Shown here in pieces: positions 23,360-30,412 of a stretch of 30,412 nucleotides of DNA. Below the pieces are notes generated by a model. That model searched no databases. It was not told the DNA's origin and saw only the letters and a list, made by a program, of their open reading frames with translations. This stretch comes from JAYZVT01 sp050248375. GTDB lineage: Bacteria; Pseudomonadota; Alphaproteobacteria; Rhizobiales; Methyloligellaceae. Position 1 is the stretch's first letter; the number at the start of each line of letters is the position of its first letter. The stretch spans positions 1 through 30,412 of the forward strand of contig JBFWSL010000007.1 of the NCBI GenBank assembly GCA_050248375.1, read 5' to 3'. The translations under genes were made by a program, and so were the position numbers.

Positions 23360-23667
23360 CTTGTCGCTACCCCATGCTGCCGGATTCGGCAGGTCTGCCT
23401 TATGCAGGAATAGCGGCTTTTTTACACCCCCGCGATGCCCGCCCGGGGAGGTTTTGCCCGCGATCAGGACCACAGACGCCGCCGGAGCTTCGGTCCGATC
23501 TGCAAATTCATCGCTAATGCGCTGACTTAGCACGGATTTCTCCAACTGAAGCCCCTGAGTGGTGCGGCGTGACGGCCACTGTTTGCCTGTTCATACGGGA
23601 CCAGCGGGCCCAACCCGTCGCTGAATATTCAGGAGAAACACCTACAGACCGGGCTTCCGGGACGCGA
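23360..23667. other. 308-bp non-coding region between glnE and the ECF sigma gene
   Basis: No gene is supported here. It holds a perfect 12-bp palindrome CTGAATATTCAG at 23621-23632, shortly downstream of the glnE stop, and the candidate ECF promoter at 23399-23426. Both flanking genes are on the minus strand. No rho-independent terminator with a T-tract was found after glnE. Confidence 0.6.
23399..23426 (-). promoter_or_regulatory. Candidate autoregulatory ECF-type promoter
   Basis: On the minus strand TGTAAA (complement of 23421-23426) is followed after 16 bases by CATAAG (complement of 23399-23404). ECF sigma genes usually transcribe themselves, and a TGTAA-type -35 with 16-17 base spacing is plausible. 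The start would be near 23392, a short distance before GTG 23359. Weak evidence on its own. Confidence 0.25.
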
Positions 23668-26598
23668 TCAGACGATGAGGCGGTCGAAAGCCTTGTGGAC
23701 GGCATCCATCGCCTTCTCCAGCCGGACCTCCAAAGCCGGGAAATCGGGGGCATCCGCCGCCCGCAGCAGCAGGGACTTCAACCCCTGCGGGGCCTGCTCC
23801 GGCTCGAAGGGACGGTCCAGACACAGGCGCAGGACCTGGGTGAGATTGTGCAGCAGCGTGGCGCAGGGATGCAGGGTGGCGGCGTCCCGCGGGGACAGAA
23901 CACCCGCCCTGGCGAGCTTTTCTATGGAAGCGGCGGTATTCTGATCGAGCACGTCTGGATGCTCATGGGCCGACACGATCTGCAGGAACTGGGCGATGAA
24001 CTCGAGGTCGACGAGACCTCCCCTCGCCTGTTTCAGGTCCCAGATGGAAGCGGCAGGCTTTTCCCTGGCGATGCGCTCGCGCATCTCGCGCACGTCGGCG
24101 GCGATCTTCGCGCGGTCGCGCTTGCGGCACAACACGCCGCGGATGGCATCGTTGACCTTCCCTGTCAGCCCGGGCGATCCCGTCACCACGCGCGCGCGGG
24201 TCAGCGCCAGATGCTCCCAGGTCCAGGCGGTGTTCCGGTGATAGTCGAGGAAACCGTCGAAACGCGTGGCCACGGGACCCGCGTTGCCCGATGGGCGCAG
24301 CCGCATATCCACCTCATAGAGCGAGCCTTCGGCGGTGGGCGCGGTGACGGCGCTGATGAAGCGCTGGGTGAAACGGGAGAAGTACTGGCTGCCTGCGAGC
24401 GGCTTGGTGCCTAGCGACATGGCGGCCTCGGCATCGAAATCATACACGATGATCAGGTCCAGATCGGACGAGGCCGTCATCTCGAAGCCGCCGAGCTTGC
24501 CCATGGCAACGACCACGGCTTCGCCGCCGGGCATGGTCCCGTGAGCCCTCGCCATCTCGGTCATGACGCGCGGGTACAGCGCCCGCAGCAGATGGCCGGC
24601 CAGACGCGCGTAGGCACCGCCTGCCTGTTCCGCCGATATGGTGGCCGACAGGATGCGCACGCCGATGAGAAAGGCCTGCTCGGTGCCGACCACGCGGGCG
24701 CGGTCGAGGAAATCCTGGTAGTGGTCGATGGAGCTGAGTTCGGCCTCGACCAGCCCGCTCAGAGCCTCGTCGTCGGGCAGCGATCCGAAGAAGCCGGGAT
24801 CGAGCACCGCGTCCAGCACCCGGGCGCGGCGCGACAATACGCGGGCGAGCCGCGGCGCGGTGCCCATGATGTCCGCGATGAGGCGCAGCAGGCTCGGATT
24901 CGCCCGCAGCAGCGAAAAGAGCTGCACGCCCGCGGGAAGCTCGGAGAGGAAGCGGTCGAAGGCGAGAAGCGCCGCATCGGGATCGGCTGTGGCACCAAGC
25001 GCCTCGAGCAGATGCGGCAGGAACTCCGTCAGCCGCTCGCGCGCGCGTTCGCTGCGGGTGGCGGCATAACGGCCGGAACGCCAGGTGGTGACGGCAGCGG
25101 TGACGGCGGCGGGATCGCTGAAGCCGAGCTTCTTCAGGGCAGCCTCGTTGTCCGGCGATTCCTCATCGCCCCGGAAGCCGATGTCGCGGCCCGCGCCCGA
25201 GGGTTGCGGAATCCGCTCGAACAGACCCTCATAGTGCTTCTGCACCGTACTCAGCCGCTCGATCAGCGCTGCGGCGAAGTCCGCCGTGCTGCCGAAGCCG
25301 CAGAAGCAGGCCACCCGGTCGAGATCGGGTCCGGCTCCGGGAAGGCTGTGGGTCTGCTCGTCGGCGATCATCTGGAGCCGGTGCTCCACCATGCGCAGAA
25401 AGCCGTAAGCCTCCGTCAGTTCGCCAGCCGTTTCGGCGGAAATCCAGCCCAGCCCGTTCAGCCGCGTCAGCGTCTCCACGGTGCCGCGCAGGCGCAGTTC
25501 GTCCTGCCGCCCGCCGGCAATCAACTGATGGGTCTGCGCGATAAACTCGATCTCGCGGATGCCCCCGCGCCCGAGCTTGATGTTGTGACCGGCGACGGCA
25601 ATCTCGCCATGCCCCTTGAACCTGTGGACCCGCCGCTTCATGGCGTGGATGTCGGCGATCGCCGCGTAGTCGAGATACTTGCGCCAGACAAAGGGCGAGA
25701 GCTGTTCGAGGAAAGCGTCCCCGGCCTCGATGTCGCCGGCGACGGCCCGCGCCTTGATGAGCGCGGCGCGCTCCCAGTTCTGGCCGAAGCTCTCGTAATA
25801 GGAGAGCCCCGCGTCGGTGGAGAGAGCGATCTGGGTGGCGCCGGGATCGGGCCGCAGGCGCAGGTCCGTGCGGAACACATAACCGTCCGCGGTGCGCTCC
25901 TGCATGAGCTTGACCAGATCGCGGGTGACGCGGACGAAGAACTGGGAGGGTTCGACGTTCCCCGCCAGCGGCGCGCGGGCGCGGTCGAAGAAGATAATGA
26001 GGTCGATATCGCTGGAATAGTTCAGCTCGTCCGCGCCCAGCTTGCCCATGCCGATGACGATATAGCCGCTTCCCTTCGCCGGGTCGGCGGGATCGGCGGG
26101 CCTGAAGCTCCCGGCCTGCGCCGCCCTGGCGAGCAGGAAGCCCACCGCATGCCGGAGGGTGGCCCGGGCCGAGCGGGCCAGCGCGGCGGTGACCTCGGCC
26201 ACGGACCACACGCCGGCGATGTCGGCGAGCGCGGTGAGCAGCGCGATGCCGTTCTTGTATCGCCGCAACGCTTTCATGGCTTCTTCCTGGGTAGCCGCCA
26301 GCTTCATGGCGGCGTCCAGGCGCCCGGAGAGGCTGTCCGCGGAAGAGTCCGGATCAGACAGCAGGATGTCGGCGAGCAGCGCCGGCTCGCGCAGGATCAG
26401 CGAGGTGAGATAGGACGAGGAGCCGAAGACCGCATCGAGCAGACGCGCGGCGGCCGCGTCTTCCGCCAATACGCCCGCCAGCGCCTCGCCGCCTTCCATG
26501 GCCGCCAGTGCCGCATCCAGGTCGGCCCGCGCCCGGGCCGCCTTGGAGGCGTCATAAGCATTCGGAATGGCGCCCGCCTTGCGCAGGAATGGCGTCAC
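23668..26598 (-). CDS. glnE: Bifunctional glutamine synthetase adenylyltransferase/deadenylylase
   Basis: 976 aa, normal length for GlnE. It adds and removes AMP on glutamine synthetase according to PII (GlnB) state, tuning ammonia assimilation. Two nucleotidyltransferase domains are visible. The N-terminal adenylyl-removing one has GMGKLGADELNYSSDIDLI (183-201) with catalytic D197/D199. The C-terminal adenylyl-transferring one has MGKLGGFEMTASSDLDLIIV near residue 710. Between and after them are helical PII-sensing segments such as RGGIREIEFIAQTHQLI and 'ARGGLVDLEFIAQFLQ', repeated copies of the RGG-x-x-D/E-IEF signature. The start is GTG 26598 with AAGGGGGA 5-6 bases upstream, a strong site. 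It follows the histidine kinase gene by 44 bp on the same strand, so it may be the last gene of a degP - regulator - kinase - glnE transcript. Confidence 0.96.
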   Translation of the reverse strand: MTPFLRKAGAIPNAYDASKAARARADLDAALAAMEGGEALAGVLAEDAAAARLLDAVFGSSSYLTSLILREPALLADILLSDPDSSADSLSGRLDAAMKLAATQEEAMKALRRYKNGIALLTALADIAGVWSVAEVTAALARSARATLRHAVGFLLARAAQAGSFRPADPADPAKGSGYIVIGMGKLGADELNYSSDIDLIIFFDRARAPLAGNVEPSQFFVRVTRDLVKLMQERTADGYVFRTDLRLRPDPGATQIALSTDAGLSYYESFGQNWERAALIKARAVAGDIEAGDAFLEQLSPFVWRKYLDYAAIADIHAMKRRVHRFKGHGEIAVAGHNIKLGRGGIREIEFIAQTHQLIAGGRQDELRLRGTVETLTRLNGLGWISAETAGELTEAYGFLRMVEHRLQMIADEQTHSLPGAGPDLDRVACFCGFGSTADFAAALIERLSTVQKHYEGLFERIPQPSGAGRDIGFRGDEESPDNEAALKKLGFSDPAAVTAAVTTWRSGRYAATRSERARERLTEFLPHLLEALGATADPDAALLAFDRFLSELPAGVQLFSLLRANPSLLRLIADIMGTAPRLARVLSRRARVLDAVLDPGFFGSLPDDEALSGLVEAELSSIDHYQDFLDRARVVGTEQAFLIGVRILSATISAEQAGGAYARLAGHLLRALYPRVMTEMARAHGTMPGGEAVVVAMGKLGGFEMTASSDLDLIIVYDFDAEAAMSLGTKPLAGSQYFSRFTQRFISAVTAPTAEGSLYEVDMRLRPSGNAGPVATRFDGFLDYHRNTAWTWEHLALTRARVVTGSPGLTGKVNDAIRGVLCRKRDRAKIAADVREMRERIAREKPAASIWDLKQARGGLVDLEFIAQFLQIVSAHEHPDVLDQNTAASIEKLARAGVLSPRDAATLHPCATLLHNLTQVLRLCLDRPFEPEQAPQGLKSLLLRAADAPDFPALEVRLEKAMDAVHKAFDRLIV

Positions 26599-26642
26599 CG
26601 GTTCCCCCTTCGTGAAGCCGTGCGGTGAAAATCCGCCTGTTG

Positions 26643-28067
26643 TTATTGGCCCGTGCCGTCGCGGCCTGCCCGTTTCGGCAACGATAGCACCGCACGCAGT
26701 CCCGGCGCATTATCTTCAAGCCGTATCTCACCCTGGTGCAGGCGGGCCACGGCCACCGCGAGAGAAAGGCCGAGGCCACTGCCCGGCCTGGAGCGGCTGG
26801 CCTCCAGCCGCACGAAGCGCCGCATGGCGCGCTCCCGGTCCTGTGGCGGTATGCCGGGCCCGCGGTCGGCGACGGCGATCTCGACGCGGCCCGAGGCCTC
26901 GCCCGCCGAGACGACGATCTCCCGGGGCCTGTCGTCTTCTCCGGCCGTTCCGGCCGGGGCGGAGTACTTTATCGCGTTGTCGATCAGATTGGCGACGGCC
27001 TGGCCGATCAGTTCGCGCTCCCCGACGACGCCTAGCACCTCGGGAGCGTCGATGCGCAACTCCAGTCCCTCCTCCTCGGCCACCGGCGCATAAAGCTCCG
27101 AGACGTCACGCAGCAGGCCGGACACGTCGACTTCCTCCATGGAGCCGCCCGTGGCGCCCGCCTCGAGCCGCGCGATACTGAGCAGCGCGTTGAAGGTCTT
27201 GATGAGATCGTCGGCTTCCTCGATGGTGTCTTCCAGCGCGGAGCGATAGGCGGGCGCTCCGCCATCTTCGCGCAGGGCCGCCTCGACGCGGTTGCGGAGA
27301 CGGTTGAGCGGCGTCTTCAGGTCATGGGCGATGTTGTCGGAGACCTCGCGCAGGCCGTTCATGAGCTGTTCGATACGCTCCAGCATCAGGTTGAGGCTTT
27401 CCGCCAGACGGTCCAGCTCGTCACCGGTGCCCCTGACCGGAACACGGCCTGTCAGGTCGCCGCTCATGATGGTGCGGCTCGTGGCGGCCACCGCCTCGAC
27501 GCGGGCGAGCAGGGAACGGCTGACCAGCCATGCGCCGATCAGGCCGACGAGGACCATGACGCCCAGCCCGACGACGATCGCCGAGCTGAAAACATTCTCG
27601 AACTTGCGGCGGTCCTCTATGTCACGGCCAACGATGAGCCGATAGCCTCCGGGCAGCCGGAATACCCGCGCCAAGGCCAGCCGGTCCTCCGTGCCGTGCT
27701 GCCCCGGACGCGCATAGGTGAACTCGACCTGCTGCCCGATGCTGTTCAACAGGTCGGGCGAGACCTTCACGAGATTTCCGACCAGAGGCTGGCCTGCGTC
27801 GTCGGCGACGAGGTAGAGGCTGTTGCCCGGGGTCCGGCTGCGGCTGGCCACCGTCTCGGCGAGCCTGACGATTCCGCCAGAGCGGTACTGCTCGGCAAGC
27901 CCCTGGATCTCGGCGTCGATGGTCTGCTCGAGCTGGTGGCCGAGCAGGACATTGGTGTTCCAGTAGATGTAGCCGATGGATAGCGCCGCCGCGGCCGCGA
28001 ACAGCGCCATGTAGAGCAGCGACAGGCGGAAGGCCGCGGAGCGATACAGCTTACGAGCCGGCGGCAC
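26643..28067 (-). CDS. HAMP-domain sensor histidine kinase (partner of adjacent OmpR-type regulator)
   Basis: Inner-membrane kinase of 474 aa. TM1 about residues 10-32; periplasmic sensor of about 130 residues with 'LGHQLEQTIDAEIQGLAEQY'; TM2 'SSAIVVGLGVMVLVGLIGAW'; HAMP (LLARVEAVAATSRTIMSGDL onward); HisKA with H248 in DNIAHDLKTPLNRLRNRV; HATPase with NLIDNAIKYS, VADRGPGIPPQ and GSGLGLSLAVAVARLHQGEI. The H-D-L-K-T-P-L form is common in CusS/TctE-like kinases. The GTG start at 28067 lies inside the end of the regulator gene (17-base overlap), so the pair is translationally coupled; the frame upstream to 28199 is a shadow of that gene. Signal is unknown; proximity to degP suggests envelope stress (inference). 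Confidence 0.9.
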   Translation of the reverse strand: MPPARKLYRSAAFRLSLLYMALFAAAAALSIGYIYWNTNVLLGHQLEQTIDAEIQGLAEQYRSGGIVRLAETVASRSRTPGNSLYLVADDAGQPLVGNLVKVSPDLLNSIGQQVEFTYARPGQHGTEDRLALARVFRLPGGYRLIVGRDIEDRRKFENVFSSAIVVGLGVMVLVGLIGAWLVSRSLLARVEAVAATSRTIMSGDLTGRVPVRGTGDELDRLAESLNLMLERIEQLMNGLREVSDNIAHDLKTPLNRLRNRVEAALREDGGAPAYRSALEDTIEEADDLIKTFNALLSIARLEAGATGGSMEEVDVSGLLRDVSELYAPVAEEEGLELRIDAPEVLGVVGERELIGQAVANLIDNAIKYSAPAGTAGEDDRPREIVVSAGEASGRVEIAVADRGPGIPPQDRERAMRRFVRLEASRSRPGSGLGLSLAVAVARLHQGEIRLEDNAPGLRAVLSLPKRAGRDGTGQ

Positions 28068-28740
28068 GGATGGAGTATCCGGCGCCCCGCACCGTGTGCA
28101 GCAGCGGCTGGCCGAAATTCTTGTCGATCTTGGAGCGCAGGCGGGAAATGTGCACGTCGATGACGTTGGTCTGGGGATCGAAGTGGTAGTCCCAGACATT
28201 CTCCAGCAGCATGGTGCGCGTCACCACGCGTCCGGCATGCTTCATCAGATACTCAAGCAGGCGGAACTCGCGGGGCTGCAGAGGGATGGGCTGCCCGGCG
28301 CGTGTCACCTCATGGCTGAGCCGGTCGAGAACGAGGTCGGCGACCATGTATCTGGTCTCGCCCTCACCTGGCGCGGGGCGCCGGGCCAGCGCCTCGATGC
28401 GGGCGAGCAGTTCCGCGAAGGCATAGGGCTTGGCAAGATAGTCGTCGCCGCCCGCGCGCAGACCCTTGACGCGGTCGTCCACGGCCCCGAGCGCGCTCAG
28501 GATCAGCGCGGGCGTGGCGTTGCCCTGTTCGCGAAGGCTGGAAATGATGGAAAGTCCGTCGCGTCTGGGCAGCATGCGGTCGACGATCAGAACGTCATAG
28601 GCGCCGCCCGAGGCCAGTTCCAGGCCGGTATCGCCATCGGCCGCGTGCTCGCAGACATGGCCGACCTCCTTCAGGGATTTCTGAAGGAAGGCCGCCGTTT
28701 CCGGCTCGTCTTCGATCACGAGTACGCGCATGTCCGGCAT
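28051..28740 (-). CDS. OmpR-family response regulator transcription factor
   Basis: 229 aa. The receiver domain (1-120) has the acidic pocket E10-D11, phosphoacceptor D54 in LIVDRMLPRRDGL, switch S82 (ILSALGA) and K104 in DDYLAKPYAF. The DNA-binding winged helix (about 130-225) has 'PLQPREFRLLEYLMKHAGRV', the recognition helix NVIDVHISRLRSKID and the wing TVRGAGYSI. All key residues are intact, so it should be phosphorylated by the kinase encoded just downstream. Start ATG 28740 is used; ATG 28731 (MRVLVIEDE) is equally likely and neither has a good Shine-Dalgarno. It lies 90 bp after degP, separated by a strong hairpin. Targets may include degP, by analogy with envelope-stress systems; this is not shown by the sequence. 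Confidence 0.93.
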   Translation of the reverse strand: MPDMRVLVIEDEPETAAFLQKSLKEVGHVCEHAADGDTGLELASGGAYDVLIVDRMLPRRDGLSIISSLREQGNATPALILSALGAVDDRVKGLRAGGDDYLAKPYAFAELLARIEALARRPAPGEGETRYMVADLVLDRLSHEVTRAGQPIPLQPREFRLLEYLMKHAGRVVTRTMLLENVWDYHFDPQTNVIDVHISRLRSKIDKNFGQPLLHTVRGAGYSIRAAGS

Positions 28741-28788
28741 TTTAATCGGGATGCCCGCGGCGGGAAGAGCCGCCGGAAACAGGCAAGC

Positions 28789-28823
28789 GCCGGGCGGCGC
28801 ATCGGGGGAATGCGCCGCCCGGC
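28789..28823 (-). terminator. Strong intercistronic hairpin after degP
   Basis: Perfect 14-bp arms GCCGGGCGGCGCAT (28789-28802) and ATGCGCCGCCCGGC (28810-28823) with a 7-base loop. It sits 7 bp after the degP stop. No T-tract follows on the minus strand (GCTTGCCTG), so it is either a weak terminator or an mRNA 3' stabiliser that uncouples degP from the regulator and kinase. Confidence 0.55.
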
Positions 28824-28830
28824 ATCGCCG

Positions 28831-30408
28831 TCAGGCCTTCTTGAGGGGGATGGCGACGAAACGCTGCTGGTCGCCACTCTTCACGCGCATGAGCACGGCG
28901 CCGCGGCCCCTGTCCTTGGCGCGCTTGACGCCTTCGGACACATCGCCGGGACGGGAGACCGACTGGCCGGCCACTTCCAGGATGACGTCACCAGCCTTGA
29001 GGCCTTTCTCCGCGGCGTTGCTGGCCGGGTCCACTTCCGTGATGACCACGCCTTCCTCGCCCGAACCGGCCACGCTCGAGGCCGGCGCGAGGGTCAGGCC
29101 GATGTCGCCCAGCGCCTCGGCTTCCGACTTCGGCGCGTTGGGGGTCGGCGACTTGCCGTCGCGAAGCTCGGCAAGCTGCTTGGGTCCGGGGAAACTGCCC
29201 AGCTCGACCGGAAGGACCTTCTCGTCTCCGTCGCGGATCACCGTCACCTGAACCTTGGTGCCGGGGGGGATGGCCGCGACCTTGCGGGCCAGGTCGCGGG
29301 AGTCCTCGATGCTGTCGCCGTTGACCTTGGTGACCACGTCGCCGGGCTGCACCTTCGACTTCTCGGCCGGGCCGCCCTCGGTCAGGGCGGTGATGAGAGC
29401 GCCGCGAGGCTGCTTCATGCCCAGGCTGGAGGCGATGTCCTCGGTGACCTGCTGGATGGAGACGCCCAGCCAGCCGCGCGAGACCGCTCCGGATTCGCGG
29501 AGCTGCGCGGTCACCTGCTTGGCGAGCTGCGCGGGCACGGCGAAGGCGATGCCGACGTTGCCGCCGGAGGGCGAGAAGATGGCGGTGTTCACGCCGACGA
29601 CCTTGCCGTCGAGGTTGAAGGTGGGGCCGCCCGAGTTGCCGCGGTTCACGGCGGCGTCGATCTGCAGGTAGTCATACGGGCTGGAGCCGATGTCGCGGTT
29701 GTGAGCCGAGACGATGCCGGCCGTCACGGTGCCGCCAAGGCCGAAGGGATTGCCCACGGCCACGACCCAGTCACCCACGCGGGCTTGCTTGTCGGCGAAC
29801 TCCACATACTTGAACGTCTCGCCGTTGGACTTGATCTTCAGCAGGGCCAGGTCGGTGCGCTGGTCGATGCCCACGACTTCGGCGTCATGCTTTTCGCCGT
29901 TGTCCATGGTCACGCGGATTTCGGACGCCTCGTCGACGACGTGCTGGTTGGTCACCACGTAGCCATCGGCGGAGATGATGAAGCCGGAACCCTGGGCGAG
30001 CGTCCGACGCTGGGGCATACGCTCCTGGGGCGCGCCCTCGCGGAAGCGCTTGAAGAACTCATTCAGCGGATGATCTTCGGGCAGGTTGGGCATCCCGGGA
30101 ATCTGGAAGCCCGGACCTCCGGGTGCATCGGGACCCTTGCCCGTCTTGACGCCGTTCTTGACGCTGATCGACACCACCGCAGGGCGCACCTTCTCGACGA
30201 TGTCGGCGAAGGTGAGCGGAGCGGCGCCATGAGGCGTCTGAACAGTCTGGGCCTGGGTGTCGGCGAAGGCGAAATTCACGTTGGGCGCCACGGACGCGCC
30301 GATCACGGCCAGCCCGAGGGCGGCGGCGATCGCAGTGGCGGACGCCTTGTTACCAAGCCGGGCCCAACGCGAACGGGCCGGCTTCGGGGCAGGAGCAGGT
30401 GTATTCAT
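28831..30408 (-). CDS. degP: Do family periplasmic serine endopeptidase (DegP/HtrA)
   Basis: Envelope quality-control protease/chaperone of 525 aa, complete at the window edge. The N-terminal basic stretch and hydrophobic segment (about residues 22-42) form a Sec signal or anchor ending near FAFADTQA. Catalytic triad: H156 (TNQHVVD), D186 (TDLALLK), S259 (GNSGGPTF). Two PDZ domains follow: the first around SRGWLGVSIQQVTEDIASSL to VTVIRDGDEKVLPV, the second around EALGDIGLTLAP to the end, with GDVILEVAGQSV. A Pro/Gly/Phe-rich loop (about 92-135, with NEFFKRF) is the usual LA-loop region. The start ATG 30408 leaves only 4 bases upstream, so its promoter lies outside the window. Cytochrome c biogenesis genes are often upstream in rhizobia (recollection), which cannot be checked here. 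Confidence 0.95.
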   Translation of the reverse strand: MNTPAPAPKPARSRWARLGNKASATAIAAALGLAVIGASVAPNVNFAFADTQAQTVQTPHGAAPLTFADIVEKVRPAVVSISVKNGVKTGKGPDAPGGPGFQIPGMPNLPEDHPLNEFFKRFREGAPQERMPQRRTLAQGSGFIISADGYVVTNQHVVDEASEIRVTMDNGEKHDAEVVGIDQRTDLALLKIKSNGETFKYVEFADKQARVGDWVVAVGNPFGLGGTVTAGIVSAHNRDIGSSPYDYLQIDAAVNRGNSGGPTFNLDGKVVGVNTAIFSPSGGNVGIAFAVPAQLAKQVTAQLRESGAVSRGWLGVSIQQVTEDIASSLGMKQPRGALITALTEGGPAEKSKVQPGDVVTKVNGDSIEDSRDLARKVAAIPPGTKVQVTVIRDGDEKVLPVELGSFPGPKQLAELRDGKSPTPNAPKSEAEALGDIGLTLAPASSVAGSGEEGVVITEVDPASNAAEKGLKAGDVILEVAGQSVSRPGDVSEGVKRAKDRGRGAVLMRVKSGDQQRFVAIPLKKA

Positions 30409-30412
30409 CTGG

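Noticed and set aside
24541..26628. 695-aa open frame on the plus strand opposite glnE
   Set aside because: Antisense shadow in high-GC sequence; no recognisable motifs, and glnE is complete on the other strand.

Overview
The window reads as a chromosomal segment of a high-GC alphaproteobacterium, most likely of the Hyphomicrobiales (Rhizobiales) or a close relative. The evidence is the gene content (OpgG/OpgH, two PleC/DivJ-type histidine kinases, DUF1289 and TIGR02281-type aspartic protease genes, an alphaproteobacterial PMM/PGM variant, and a DegP - response regulator - histidine kinase - GlnE block), plus one intergenic palindromic repeat of a kind I associate with that order. Genus cannot be fixed from the sequence alone. 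No rRNA, tRNA, CRISPR array or prophage was seen.

Layout. 1-3.3 kb: a DUF442 phosphatase-like gene, convergent (sharing a CTAG stop overlap) with a minus-strand run of membrane-anchored thermonuclease, glutathione transferase, metallo-beta-lactamase-fold hydrolase and uracil-DNA glycosylase-like genes. 3.4-5.1 kb: a multi-pass histidine kinase. 5.1-5.2 kb: a 117-bp double-hairpin repeat. 5.3-8.4 kb: DUF1289, two tandem retropepsin-like membrane proteases, and phosphomannomutase/phosphoglucomutase. 8.4-10.3 kb (minus): a TauE/SafE permease and DusA. 10.5-11.1 kb: a conserved-looking gene of unknown function. 11.1-14.5 kb (minus): the opgG/D-opgH operon for osmoregulated periplasmic glucans, where the G/D protein carries a Tat-type signal. 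14.7-17.3 kb: aminopeptidase N.

17.4-19.3 kb: a complete IS1595-family insertion (1867 bp) with exact boundaries. It has 23-bp imperfect terminal inverted repeats and an 8-bp target duplication GGTTTTCC. Besides the transposase it carries two coupled passenger genes: an A/T-richer two-TM protein of unknown function and a 76-residue charged protein whose 3' end is antisense to the transposase gene. It sits between pepN and a PleC-like kinase, and its duplicated target ends 5 bp from a GTTC-N7-GTTC sequence matching the alphaproteobacterial LexA box.

19.4-21.7 kb: the PleC-like kinase. 21.7-23.4 kb (minus): an ECF sigma factor, a single-TM putative anti-sigma factor and a CnrX/ZraP-like periplasmic protein, resembling a CnrYXH-type extracytoplasmic sensing unit. 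23.7-30.4 kb (minus): glnE, a histidine kinase, an OmpR-type regulator and a full-length DegP/HtrA protease (transcription order degP, regulator, kinase, glnE). The window is therefore mostly core envelope, signalling and nitrogen-control genes, with one clearly acquired element. Envelope functions recur (OPG synthesis, DegP, ECF sensor, membrane proteases), but no single new multi-gene pathway is demonstrated. The best candidates for undescribed biology are the IS passenger pair, the sigma/anti-sigma/sensor tricistron and the double-hairpin repeat.
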